In this document: in pieces, positions 1 through 8,872 of the stretch
Layout: each line of letters begins with the position of its first letter
How positions within the stretch are numbered: position 1 is the stretch's first letter
Source of the DNA: Selenomonadaceae bacterium
GTDB lineage: Bacteria > Bacillota > Negativicutes > Selenomonadales > Selenomonadaceae
Direction of reading: 5' to 3'
Assembly (NCBI GenBank): GCA_024698045.1
Contig: JAILRS010000036.1
Location: forward strand, 1 to 32,060
DNA: 32,060 nucleotides
The notes under the pieces: model-generated
What the model was told of the DNA's origin: nothing
Seen by the model: the letters and a program-made list of their open reading frames with translations, nothing else
Database searches by the model: none
Program-made: the position numbers and the translations under genes

Positions 1-127
1 AACGTGAGCCACTTTGAAAGTGGCGGAACAGTTTTCGCGCCAAAGATTTCAATAATCAGAATTAATGACCGCGTTTAAAGTAACAAAGTTACAACCTTGA
101 CGAGAAGCGCAATATTAATGATAGTGA

Positions 128-184
128 GCCGCCCATGGATGGGCGGCCGCCGCACGCTCAAAACATGGATGTTTTGTATGCGGC
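128..184. repeat. Two adjacent hairpins sharing a CATGGATG core
   Basis: Arms 128-136/139-147 (GCCGCCCAT and its complement) and 159-166/169-176 (CAAAACAT and its complement) each close on a two-base GG loop, so both have CATGGATG at their centre although the outer arms differ. The second is enclosed by a further 6-bp stem, 149-154/179-184. Two different stems built on the same apex side by side suggest copies of a mobile palindromic unit rather than chance. Confidence 0.5.
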
Positions 185-240
185 ACATCAGACATGTGTT
201 ATCTGCTCACTTCGGCTACGATTACTAACGCCCCCGCGAG

Positions 241-286
241 GTGTCCTTTCTTTTGTTACTTTTCTTTGGACACGCAAAGAAAAGTA
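241..286 (-). repeat. 12-bp stem-loop with possible pseudoknot pairing
   Basis: Positions 257-268 and 275-286 are perfect 12-base inverted repeats around a 6-base loop (269-274). On the minus strand the loop bases GTGTC can pair with the downstream GACAC at plus 241-246. This gives either an H-type pseudoknot or an alternative hairpin (241-246 with 268-273). Short intergenic repeats of this general look (a CTTTCTTTG/CAAAGAAAG stem) recur in many bacterial genomes, but I cannot place this one in a named family. Confidence 0.55.
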
Positions 287-412
287 TTCACAGCCAATAA
301 AAAATTTTTTCCTAATTTAAATTAGAAACTGTCGCCATGTTCAGCGACAAACCAATCGCAACCAAGTTGACTTTGAACACTTTCGGTAACGACTGAAAGT
401 GTAGCCACCTCA

Positions 413-3400
413 TTAATATTTTACCGTCTGCCCGTTATGCAACAGATACAAAAATTTTTCGGCAACTTTAATTCCCAAAATAGCCTCGACTGCTTGACTG
501 TAAAGATTAATTTGCACGCGATATCTTTCCGCAATGTTCTTTGTATTTCTGTCCGTCTTGTAATCCAACAATACCCAACGCCCTGCCGCGTCCTTGAACA
601 GCAAATCGATTATACCCTGTATGAATATTTTCTCCTCGACATTGAAAAATTTCTGCGCATTTATAAATCTGTTGAACGGCAATTCTCTGTAAATTTCTTG
701 CGCGTTCAGTAGTCGCTTACCGATATCGCTTGCGAAAAATTCCGCTATAACTTTCACCCGTATCAATCTTACATGTTCTTGCAAAATTATTTTCCGCCGC
801 GCCAATTCTTCAACCTGCGCCAATATTCCGCGCTCCGACAAATCGCCCGATAAATCTATTCTCTCCATGACTCGATGCATCAGAGTACCGAATTCCGTAC
901 CCGATATTTCTTTCGCCTGTATAAAATCGGGACGTCTGTAAACATATTTATCGACGGATTTTTTGACGACATAATCGCTCAGTTGCGGTAATTCTTCATC
1001 TTCCGCCGCGCGCCGTTTTAATTCGGTTACCGTTACTTTCGCAGGAACATTTATTATCTGCGCAGCGTCCAAAATTTTTATCGGTTCTGGCGATTGTTCT
1101 TTCTTCGTTTCAAGCAACTCGATTGCCTTTATCGGAATATCCACCTCTGACATTTCGGTGTAGTCCATGAACGGCGCAAGGGTATCTTTTATCGGCATTA
1201 TCCAATCCATGTATTTACCGGCGGAAAGTATATCGTAATTTTCCGGGACATCAACTTGCGATATTTCGTTCAGATATTTTTCGCTGACCACGCCAACCAT
1301 AAATAATTTTTCTTTAGCGCGCGTCAATGCCACATAGAGTATCCGCAATTCTTCCGCTAAATTTTCTTCTGCGATTTTTTTCGCCAATGCCTGTGTTGCC
1401 AACGTCTTTACTTTTAACGCTGTACCCTTGGGCATTCGGTGCGCACCTACTCCCAAATCTTTGTGCAGAAATATTTTCCCTTTGGTGTAATCATCTGCGT
1501 TAAATCGTTTGCCCAAACCTGCGACGAATACTATCGGGTATTCAAGTCCCTTACTCTTGTGAATCGTTACGACTCTAACTACGTTGTCATTTTCGCCCGA
1601 TATCGCCGCCGTTGACATATCGTTACCGATTGCGCGGATTTTTTTTACGAAATCCAGAAACCTTGACAGACCGTGAGCATTCGTCGCTTGAAAGTCTACC
1701 GCACGATCTACCAGTATTCTCAAATTTGCTTGCTTACCGTCGCCGCGATTTTCTTTGCCTACAGAATCGTAATAACCCGTTTCGCGATAAAGATTGCTCA
1801 ACAATTCCGATACGCTTAACTGCCTTGCATCGTCGCGCCATTTATTCAGTTTAGACAGAAAATCTTTGCACTTGTCGCCGCCGTTCTCCACTGCCGTATA
1901 AAAATCGGTTTGGGGTGACGCCAATCTTATTTCCGATAATTCTTCCGCAGAAAATCCGCCTATCGGGCTCAACATCACTGCCGCAAGCGGTATATCTTGT
2001 CGAGCGTTGTCCAGCAAATTCAATAGGCTGATTATTACTTGTATTTCCGTCGCCTGAAAATATTTTTCTTCGTCCGGAACATACGCGGGGATGCCGTATC
2101 TTTTCAGCGCGTCCAAAATTTCAAACGCCTTTGATTTCGGCGAACGGTGTAGGATGACGATATCTCTATATTTCACTTCGCGGTAACCGTCACCTTCGCG
2201 AATAAGTTTGTGCGATTCGATTATGTCATGAATTTTTTGCGCGATAAATTTCATTTCGATTCGGATATCGCCGCCGTTGTCGTCATCATCATCATTAACG
2301 TTGTCGGCATTCTGTTTGCTTCTCACTATGCAACACAATTCCGGGCGTTCGTCGAAATATTTTTCGCCCGTATCGTAATCGGCTCCGTAACGAAGTTCCG
2401 CACCCTCATCGTAATCGATTTCCGTCGCCTGTCGATTCATTAACCGTTTAAAAATTTCGTTGACCACGTTAATAATTTTTTCGCGGCTCCTGAAATTTTT
2501 CGACAGGTTTATGCAACGATAATCGTCGCTGTACATTTTATCCTTGAAATTTTCCGAATCAACCAGACGGAATCTGTAAATAGACTGCTTGACGTCGCCA
2601 ACGAAGAAAAGATTATCTTCACGGGCGATTTTTTTTACGATTGTCTCCTGCACGCCGTTTGTATCTTGATATTCATCCACCATGATAAATTTAAATTTGT
2701 CACGGTAAGCGGCGGCTACTTCGGGCGCATCGTCGAAAATATTCAGCGCGAGATGTTCCATGTCGTTGAAATCGATAATGCCTCTATCTCGTTTGGCTTC
2801 GGCAAATTTATACTCAAACTCTTTGGTTATCCGAATCAGTTCGCACATCGGTTTATACAGTTCGCGCAAATCCGATATCATTTTATCCGCAGGCGCAATC
2901 AAAAACTTTTCGCGCAGATTCAAGATTTTACTTTTGTAACTGTTGCGCAGAGCTATAAGCCTTGCACGGGCAATTTTTTTAGCTTCGGCAACTCTTCCGC
3001 CCGACATACTGCCGAAAGTTATCGTCGATAATTTTTCCGCCAATTTATCCCAATTATCGCGCACGGATTTTAATTCGTTTATCTGATTGACTTCGGGCAG
3101 AATTACTTTGACGGCTACGTTAATTTGTTCGGCTATCGCTATTGCTTGTTCGGCGTCGACGAAAATTTTATCGAGTGTTCTCGAAACAAAATCCCACACG
3201 GACGAAAACCATTTTGTGTCGGGAAGTTTCGCATCCTCTGGCAAATCATACGGCTCGGCAATCGTATCAAGCCATTTGTCGGGGTAGGGCATACTCATTG
3301 CGAACGCATGTAACTTCAAAATCATTTCGTGAATCGGTTCATCGCCTTTGACACTGCCGCCGAATTCATCCGTAAAATTTTTGAAGTCGTCGTTACCGGT

Positions 3401-3844
3401 GGCATAGTTATCCTCGAATAATTCTTCGATGACTTCATGTTTGAGTACTTCGATTTCATTAGTGTCGCCCGTACGGAATTTAGGATCCAAATCTATTCGC
3501 GAAAAATTTCTGTGCAAAACACTTTGACAAAACGAATGGAATGTTGATATTTGCGCATTGCTCAACAAAATAATTTGCCGTTCCAAATAAATCTGGTTAT
3601 CGCTATCCAATTCCGTTTCAAGTCGTTTCGTCAACGCCGCTTGAATCCTTTCGCGCATCTCCTGCGCCGCCGCGTTTGTGAACGTCATGATTAGCAACTT
3701 GTCGACTTCGCAAGCACGTTCCTCAATCAAATTTATTATTCGCTCGACTAGGACATGTGTCTTTCCGGAACCTGCCGCCGCCGCTATCAATAAATTTTCG
3801 TCGCGACTGTTTACCGCTGCTTGCTGTTCTTTCGTCAGTGCCAT
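413..3844 (-). CDS. addA: ATP-dependent helicase/nuclease subunit AddA
   Basis: AddA is the UvrD-like helicase plus nuclease subunit of AddAB, the Firmicute counterpart of RecBCD. The complex resects double-strand breaks for RecA loading. The 1143-residue product has Walker A AAGSGKT at about 23-29, a DEYQDTN helicase motif (Walker B), and a C-terminal PD-(D/E)XK nuclease domain ending in LDYKTDR (D1094, K1096). A histidine-containing GTLMHRV motif precedes the nuclease core. It is somewhat shorter than the roughly 1230 residues of B. subtilis AddA, and an Asp-rich run lies in the helicase region. The gene starts 2 bp after the rfbC stop and is probably read through from it. The usual partner addB is not next to it in this window; it could lie elsewhere. 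No T-run terminator follows the stop. Confidence 0.95.
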   Translation of the reverse strand: MALTKEQQAAVNSRDENLLIAAAAGSGKTHVLVERIINLIEERACEVDKLLIMTFTNAAAQEMRERIQAALTKRLETELDSDNQIYLERQIILLSNAQISTFHSFCQSVLHRNFSRIDLDPKFRTGDTNEIEVLKHEVIEELFEDNYATGNDDFKNFTDEFGGSVKGDEPIHEMILKLHAFAMSMPYPDKWLDTIAEPYDLPEDAKLPDTKWFSSVWDFVSRTLDKIFVDAEQAIAIAEQINVAVKVILPEVNQINELKSVRDNWDKLAEKLSTITFGSMSGGRVAEAKKIARARLIALRNSYKSKILNLREKFLIAPADKMISDLRELYKPMCELIRITKEFEYKFAEAKRDRGIIDFNDMEHLALNIFDDAPEVAAAYRDKFKFIMVDEYQDTNGVQETIVKKIAREDNLFFVGDVKQSIYRFRLVDSENFKDKMYSDDYRCINLSKNFRSREKIINVVNEIFKRLMNRQATEIDYDEGAELRYGADYDTGEKYFDERPELCCIVRSKQNADNVNDDDDDNGGDIRIEMKFIAQKIHDIIESHKLIREGDGYREVKYRDIVILHRSPKSKAFEILDALKRYGIPAYVPDEEKYFQATEIQVIISLLNLLDNARQDIPLAAVMLSPIGGFSAEELSEIRLASPQTDFYTAVENGGDKCKDFLSKLNKWRDDARQLSVSELLSNLYRETGYYDSVGKENRGDGKQANLRILVDRAVDFQATNAHGLSRFLDFVKKIRAIGNDMSTAAISGENDNVVRVVTIHKSKGLEYPIVFVAGLGKRFNADDYTKGKIFLHKDLGVGAHRMPKGTALKVKTLATQALAKKIAEENLAEELRILYVALTRAKEKLFMVGVVSEKYLNEISQVDVPENYDILSAGKYMDWIMPIKDTLAPFMDYTEMSEVDIPIKAIELLETKKEQSPEPIKILDAAQIINVPAKVTVTELKRRAAEDEELPQLSDYVVKKSVDKYVYRRPDFIQAKEISGTEFGTLMHRVMERIDLSGDLSERGILAQVEELARRKIILQEHVRLIRVKVIAEFFASDIGKRLLNAQEIYRELPFNRFINAQKFFNVEEKIFIQGIIDLLFKDAAGRWVLLDYKTDRNTKNIAERYRVQINLYSQAVEAILGIKVAEKFLYLLHNGQTVKY

Positions 3845-3846
3845 GA

Positions 3847-4404
3847 TTAAAATTTAAGTTCGCCGCGTTCGAGCCGTTCGCGCAAAGTCGGAGCCTTCGC
3901 ATCTTTATCGGCTAAAATCGTCGGAGCGAATGGCCAATCTACTTTTATTTCGGGGTCGTCCCATCTGATATTTCCGTCGCAATCGGGCGCGTAAAAATTA
4001 TCCGCCTTATATTGAATTTCGACATCATCAGTCAAGGTAATGAAGCCGTGAGCAAAACCGCGCGGAATCATCAACTGCTTTTTGTTTTCGGCAGTCAATT
4101 CGACGGCTACCCATTTCGCAAAAGTTTCGGAACCTTGGCGGATATCGACAGCCACATCAAGCAATTTGCCGCGTGTGCAACGAACTAATTTTGCCTGTGC
4201 ATTCGGTGCCGTCTGATAGTGTAAGCCGCGCAATGTTCCCTTCTGCGCCGAATACGATTGATTGTCTTGCAGGAAATTGTATTTTAAACCTGCCGCCTCG
4301 AATTTTTTCGCCGACCATGTTTCCATAAACCAACCGCGGGCATCTCCGAATACTTTCGGCTCCAAAATCAATACGCCTTCCAAAGCTGTTTTTGTCACTT
4401 GCAT
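3847..4404 (-). CDS. rfbC: dTDP-4-dehydrorhamnose 3,5-epimerase
   Basis: RmlC/RfbC epimerises dTDP-4-keto-6-deoxyglucose at C3 and C5 in dTDP-L-rhamnose synthesis, supplying rhamnose for surface polysaccharide. The 185-residue length is typical of this cupin. Family motifs include GDARGWFMETW near the N-terminus, LRGLHYQ with the catalytic histidine at about residue 62, GKLLDVAVDIR, RGFAHGF, and a Tyr in DNFYAPDCDG at the position of the active-site tyrosine. The start follows a strong GGGAGGA SD site (about 4413-4419). A TTGACG/TAAACT promoter lies upstream. It forms a two-gene unit with addA, an unusual pairing, and rfbA, rfbB and rfbD are not in the window. Confidence 0.93.
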   Translation of the reverse strand: MQVTKTALEGVLILEPKVFGDARGWFMETWSAKKFEAAGLKYNFLQDNQSYSAQKGTLRGLHYQTAPNAQAKLVRCTRGKLLDVAVDIRQGSETFAKWVAVELTAENKKQLMIPRGFAHGFITLTDDVEIQYKADNFYAPDCDGNIRWDDPEIKVDWPFAPTILADKDAKAPTLRERLERGELKF

Positions 4405-4436
4405 TATGTTTTTCCTCCCGGTATTTATTTTGGATA

Positions 4437-4465
4437 AGTTTAGCCGTTTTAATATTGAGCGTCAA
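4437..4465 (-). promoter_or_regulatory. Predicted sigma-A-type promoter of rfbC-addA
   Basis: On the minus strand TTGACG (4460-4465) and TAAACT (4437-4442) are 17 bp apart. The element starts directly in the tail of the purL terminator and lies about 33 bp upstream of the rfbC start codon. Confidence 0.55.
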
Positions 4466-4501
4466 CAGAAAACACCCTCGACAGAAATTGTCAAAGGGTG
4501 T
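4466..4501 (-). terminator. Rho-independent terminator of purL
   Basis: ACACCC and GGGTGT arms (4472-4477 and 4496-4501) enclose a second GACA/TGTC pairing. On the minus strand they are followed by a short TTTT run. It lies 37 bp past the purL stop and before the rfbC promoter. The T-run is short, so termination may be partial. Confidence 0.6.
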
Positions 4502-4537
4502 CACAGAAATTTTATCGGTCAACGTGCGCAATATTTA

Positions 4538-7500
4538 TCATGCGAAATATTCCACACCTGCTTCGAAGAGATGTTGATTTTTTTCGCCGACGATATTTTT
4601 GGCAACGTTTGTGCCGATTCTTTCGGAATGACCCATCTTGCCGAAAATTTTTCCGTCGGCACTTGTTATGCCCTCGATTGCGTAGGCGGAACCGTTGGGA
4701 TTAAACGGCAAATCATTTGTGGGTTCGCCGTTCAAATCTACGTATTGAGTCGCGATTTGTCCCGAGGCGGCTAATTTTTTCAGCCAATCGGCAGACGCGA
4801 CAAAACGACCTTCACCATGCGATACGGCAATCGAATGGATATCGCCCACGGAATTTTTTGCCAACCACGGCGACAAATTACTGGTTACGCGTGTGCTGAC
4901 ATATTGGCTGACGTGTCTGCCCAACGAATTGTGAGTCAATGTCGGGGAATCTTCTTCGAGTTCGCGAATTTCGCCGTAGGGTAGCAGACCCAATTTTATC
5001 AGTGCTTGGAAACCATTGCAGATACCCAAAATCAAGCCGTCGCGTTCGCGCAAAAGTTTCATGACTTCTTCCGCCAAGCGCGGATTGCGGAAAGTAGCCG
5101 CGATAAATTTCCCGGAGCCGTCGGGCTCATCACCGCCACTGAAGCCGCCCGGTAACATGATTATCTGCGCCGCACGAATTTTTTCGGTCATGACAGAAAT
5201 ACTTTCCTCGACTGCTTGCGGTGTGAGATTGCGTACGACAAACACATCGGGAATGCCGCCCGCTTTACTCCAAACTTTTGCACTATCGTATTCGCAATTC
5301 GTGCCGGGGAATACAGGGATAAAAATTCTCGGGCGCGCGATTTTCACAGAGGCTGTCAATTTGTTCGGCTCATCATACATTTCCGTTGATATTTTCTGCT
5401 CGGATTTTTCTTTGACGGTTGTCGGGAAAATTTTTTCAAGGGGAGTAGTCAACGCGTTTTTAATCTCGTCAAGCGGAATAACTTCCTCGGCGAATTTAAT
5501 CACGGGTTCGGCAATCGTTTCGCCCAAAAGTTTAAAGTCAATTTCGCTTATCGCCTCGACAATCAGACTGCCGTAATTTTTCCCGAACATGTTTACTTTA
5601 TCGGCGAATACAAATCCGATATCGTTACCGATTGCCATTTTGGATATTGTTTCACCAATGCCGCCCGTCTGCAAACTCATTGCCGAAATTATTTTACCGT
5701 CGTTAATCAAGGCGTGTACCGCGGCAAAATTTTTCTTCAGGGTATCAAAGTCGGGTACATCTTCGCCGTCGCGCGGACACTCAATCAGATAAACTTTATG
5801 CCCCGGCGATTTAAATTCGGGCGATATAACTTTATCGGCGTTGGTCATGGCGACCGCAAAACTTACGAGTGTCGGCGGTACGTTCAAATTCTCGAAAGTG
5901 CCGCTCATGGAATCTTTTCCGCCGATTGCCGCCACGCCGAAATTTTTCTGCGCAGTAAATGCCCCTAACAATGCCGCCAAAGGTTTGCCCCATTTTTCGG
6001 GTACATCGTTTAACCGCTCAAAGTATTCTTGAAAAGTCAAGTAGGCATCGGAAGAATCTGCGCCTATAGCGGTCAATTTTGCCAACGAACTTGTTACCGC
6101 GTCAATCGCTCCGTGATACGGACTGCGCTCGGAAATTTCGGGATCGAAACCGAAAGCCATAGCGGATGCCGTCGAAGTTTCTCCGTTCGTCGGAATTTTG
6201 GCGACCATACCTTCGGCAGGTGTCAGCTGATTTTTTCCGCCGAAGGGCATCAAGACCGACGCCGCTCCGATTGTTGAGTCAAATCGCTCTACAAGTCCCT
6301 TTTGATTGCAGACATTGAGCTTGCGCAGATTTTCAAGCCACGAATTTTTATCGGGCACAGGAATTTTATCGGAAATTTTTTCGGGTGCTTTGACGTACGC
6401 TTTGATGTGACGTTCAACGCCGTTCGTATCGAAAAATTTTCTGCCGATATTGACAATCTCTTTGCCGCGCCAATTCATAATCATACGATTATCCGCCGTG
6501 ACTTCGGCTACTACATACGCTTCCAAATTTTCGGCGTCGGCAAGCGCGATGAATTTATCAACGTCATTAGCATCGAGGACAACCGCCATACGCTCCTGCG
6601 ATTCACTGATTGCCAATTCCGTTCCGTCGAGTCCGTCATATTTTTTACGCACGGCATCAAGATTAATCTGCAGACCTTCCGCCAATTCGCCCACGGCAAC
6701 AGCTACGCCGCCGGCTCCGAAATCATTACAACGTTTGATTAAACGGGCGGCCTCGGGATTGCGGAAAAGTCTTTGAATTTTTCTTTCGGTTGGGGCGTTA
6801 CCCTTTTGGACTTCCGCGCCGCTCTTGGTCAATGATTCGGCAGTATGTACTTTACTCGAACCCGTTGCGCCTCCGATTCCGTCGCGTCCCGTTCTGCCGC
6901 CCAATAAGACTACTTTATCGCCTGCGCTCGGGCGAATTCTTACCACATTATCACTCGGTGCCGCCGCAATCACCGCGCCGATTTCCATTCGTTTCGCCAA
7001 ATAACCTTCGTGATAAATTTCGTGTACTTGTCCCGTCGCCAAACCGATTTGATTGCCGTAGGAACTGTAACCTTGAGCCGCACCGCGTGTTATTTTTTTC
7101 TGCGGCAATTTACCCGGCAAAGTTTCCGCAAATGTTTTTCTGGGGTCTGCCGCGCCCGTCACTCTCATTGCCTGATAAACATAGCTGCGTCCGCTCAAAG
7201 GATCTCTTATCGCGCCGCCCAAACACGTTGCCGCACCGCCGAACGGTTCAATTTCCGTCGGATGATTATGCGTTTCGTTTTTGAACATTACCAACCAATT
7301 TTCTTCGTGTCCGTCAATCGTCGCCTTGACTTTGATACTGCACGCGTTTATTTCCTCGGATTCATCCAAATTTTTCGGGCGGACGATTTTCGCGCCGATT
7401 GTACCCAAATCCATGAGCGAAATATTTTTATTGTCGTTGATTCGTTTACGCTCTTCCAAATAATCCAGAAAGGCGCGGCGAATTACTTTGGCATCGGTGT

Positions 7501-8215
7501 CGAAATTTACACTGTCAATCGTCGTCGTGAAAGTCGTATGGCGGCAGTGATCGCTCCAATACGTATCGATAACTTTCAATTCGGTTAAAGTCGGCGGACG
7601 TTTTTCTTCATCGCGGAAATATTTTTGACAGAACTTTAAATCATCCAAATTCATAGCTAATCCGCGTTCGGCTAAAAATTTTTTCAGCGCGTCATCATCC
7701 GATTGATTGAAGTCGTTCAAAATTTCCACGTCGGGCGGAGTTTCGGCCTTCACCGTCAAAGTATCTGGCAAATCAAATTTCGCTTCGCGTGACTCTATTG
7801 CGTTGATTGAATAAGTTTTGACCTTGGCGAAATCCTCGGCGGTTATATCTCCGATTAAAGAAATTACACGTGCCGAATGAATTATCGGCAAATCTTTTCC
7901 CGTGACAAGCTGAATACATTGCGCGGCGGAATCCGCTCTTTGGTCGAATTGTCCCGGCAAATATTCCACGGCGAAAGTTTTTTCCGTGTCGACGTCTTCG
8001 GGCAGTTCGCAGTAAAAATTATCTACATTGGGTTCACGGAAAACCAAATCGCGCACCTTGGCAAAATCTTCTTCGCTCAAACCTTCGACATCATAGCGCA
8101 CGAAGAACCGCACGCCGGATAATTTCACATCCAAAGTTTCACGAAAATCATCAAGCAGTTGTCTTGCCGGTACGTCGAAGCCGGCGCGTTTCTCGACATA
8201 AATTCTCTTTACCAT
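4538..8215 (-). CDS. purL: Phosphoribosylformylglycinamidine synthase, single-chain PurL with glutaminase domain
   Basis: This enzyme catalyses the fourth step of purine synthesis: FGAR plus glutamine plus ATP to FGAM. The 1225-residue chain joins the ATP-dependent synthase (PurL) to a C-terminal class I glutamine amidotransferase (PurQ), as in the long clostridial and proteobacterial forms. Visible features are FKNETHNHPTEIEPFGG in the synthase, DSMSGT in the second half, and the glutaminase from about residue 960 with LPGGFSGGDEPDGSG, nucleophile C1066 in GICNGFQ, and MGHSER supplying H1196 and E1198. An AAGGGAGA SD site precedes the ATG. It is last in a hydrolase-pth-purL unit, 30 bp after pth, and is not near other pur genes here. 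Confidence 0.96.
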   Translation of the reverse strand: MVKRIYVEKRAGFDVPARQLLDDFRETLDVKLSGVRFFVRYDVEGLSEEDFAKVRDLVFREPNVDNFYCELPEDVDTEKTFAVEYLPGQFDQRADSAAQCIQLVTGKDLPIIHSARVISLIGDITAEDFAKVKTYSINAIESREAKFDLPDTLTVKAETPPDVEILNDFNQSDDDALKKFLAERGLAMNLDDLKFCQKYFRDEEKRPPTLTELKVIDTYWSDHCRHTTFTTTIDSVNFDTDAKVIRRAFLDYLEERKRINDNKNISLMDLGTIGAKIVRPKNLDESEEINACSIKVKATIDGHEENWLVMFKNETHNHPTEIEPFGGAATCLGGAIRDPLSGRSYVYQAMRVTGAADPRKTFAETLPGKLPQKKITRGAAQGYSSYGNQIGLATGQVHEIYHEGYLAKRMEIGAVIAAAPSDNVVRIRPSAGDKVVLLGGRTGRDGIGGATGSSKVHTAESLTKSGAEVQKGNAPTERKIQRLFRNPEAARLIKRCNDFGAGGVAVAVGELAEGLQINLDAVRKKYDGLDGTELAISESQERMAVVLDANDVDKFIALADAENLEAYVVAEVTADNRMIMNWRGKEIVNIGRKFFDTNGVERHIKAYVKAPEKISDKIPVPDKNSWLENLRKLNVCNQKGLVERFDSTIGAASVLMPFGGKNQLTPAEGMVAKIPTNGETSTASAMAFGFDPEISERSPYHGAIDAVTSSLAKLTAIGADSSDAYLTFQEYFERLNDVPEKWGKPLAALLGAFTAQKNFGVAAIGGKDSMSGTFENLNVPPTLVSFAVAMTNADKVISPEFKSPGHKVYLIECPRDGEDVPDFDTLKKNFAAVHALINDGKIISAMSLQTGGIGETISKMAIGNDIGFVFADKVNMFGKNYGSLIVEAISEIDFKLLGETIAEPVIKFAEEVIPLDEIKNALTTPLEKIFPTTVKEKSEQKISTEMYDEPNKLTASVKIARPRIFIPVFPGTNCEYDSAKVWSKAGGIPDVFVVRNLTPQAVEESISVMTEKIRAAQIIMLPGGFSGGDEPDGSGKFIAATFRNPRLAEEVMKLLRERDGLILGICNGFQALIKLGLLPYGEIRELEEDSPTLTHNSLGRHVSQYVSTRVTSNLSPWLAKNSVGDIHSIAVSHGEGRFVASADWLKKLAASGQIATQYVDLNGEPTNDLPFNPNGSAYAIEGITSADGKIFGKMGHSERIGTNVAKNIVGEKNQHLFEAGVEYFA

Positions 8216-8245
8216 TGTAAATTTCTCCCTTCGGATTTTTCGCCG

Positions 8246-8872
8246 TCAACTTTCGGCAGCGGCAACTGTATCATCGGAATCAATCGCTATACTTTTTTTC
8301 TTCTGTTTCTTCGGGTTAAATTTATTCATTGCGCAATCGATTCCCTCGCGGAAAATGCAGAATACGGCGGGGACAAGTTCGTTAACAGCGGCGGAAATTT
8401 TTTCCGAATCTTCGGGTGTGAAGGGGCTGAGAACGTGACTGTTAACCGTCCAATTCGCAGGAGGTCGCCCGATTCCGATTCGTACGCGCGGAAAATTCTG
8501 CGCACCGCCCAAATGTTGGATAATCGATTCGATACCGTGATGACCACCGCCCGAGCCTTTTGGGCGCAGTCTGATTGTCCCTACGGATAAATCCATATCA
8601 TCGTGTGCCACTACCAAATTTTGCGCGTCAATCTTGTAGAAATTCATAATTGCCCCGACTGCCTCGCCGCTCAAATTCATAAACGTCTGCGGCTTGACTA
8701 TCAAAAGTTTTTCGCCATCCAAAAATGTTTCTGCGACAAGTGCGTTAAATTTTTCGCGCCAATCGTTTGCGCCCGATTCGGCGGCAAATTTATCGGCAAG
8801 CATGAAACCGACATTGTGTTTTGTTGCGGCATATTCGGCAGTTGGATTGCCCAGCCCGACAAAAATTTTCAT
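8246..8872 (-). CDS. pth: Peptidyl-tRNA hydrolase
   Basis: Pth cleaves peptidyl-tRNA that has dropped off the ribosome and so recycles tRNA in the cytosol. The 208 residues show GLGNP with N9, catalytic H19 in TKHNVGF, PQTFMNLSG with M65 and N66, and D91 in AHDDMD, equivalent to E. coli N10, H20, M67, N68 and D93. The position matching E. coli N114 is H112 (GGHHGIES instead of GGHNG), a substitution at a substrate-binding residue. The C-terminal tail is lysine-rich then acidic. The ATG overlaps the stop of the upstream hydrolase gene by four bases (ATGA), with a GGAGG SD site inside that gene, so the two are translationally coupled. Confidence 0.96.
   Translation of the reverse strand: MKIFVGLGNPTAEYAATKHNVGFMLADKFAAESGANDWREKFNALVAETFLDGEKLLIVKPQTFMNLSGEAVGAIMNFYKIDAQNLVVAHDDMDLSVGTIRLRPKGSGGGHHGIESIIQHLGGAQNFPRVRIGIGRPPANWTVNSHVLSPFTPEDSEKISAAVNELVPAVFCIFREGIDCAMNKFNPKKQKKKSIAIDSDDTVAAAES

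Larger units (their letters stand above)
1..412. repeat. Hairpin-dense non-coding spacer downstream of addA
   Basis: No convincing gene lies in this stretch. A 61-residue open frame at 135-320 runs through inverted repeats and has no family features. At least six perfect or near-perfect inverted repeats are visible: 9-23 (7-bp arms), 128-147 (9-bp arms, GG loop), 149-184 (6-bp outer and 8-bp inner arms), 241-286 (12-bp arms plus a competing 6-bp pairing), 312-325 (14-bp palindrome) and 377-402 (8-bp arms, 10-nt loop). An 11-bp inverted pair (111-121 against 410-420) brackets most of the region. The hairpin at 377-402 lies just past the addA stop but has no T-run, so it is not a classical terminator. 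The density suggests several REP-like or MITE-like intergenic elements. Confidence 0.6.

Noticed and set aside
135..320. 61-residue open frame on the plus strand in the first spacer
   Set aside because: It runs through two palindromes and the 12-bp stem, has no SD site, and shows no protein-like pattern.
2290..2320. Short tandem CAT/GAT trinucleotide run
   Set aside because: It lies inside addA and simply encodes an Asp-rich stretch; it is in frame and too short to be a contingency repeat.
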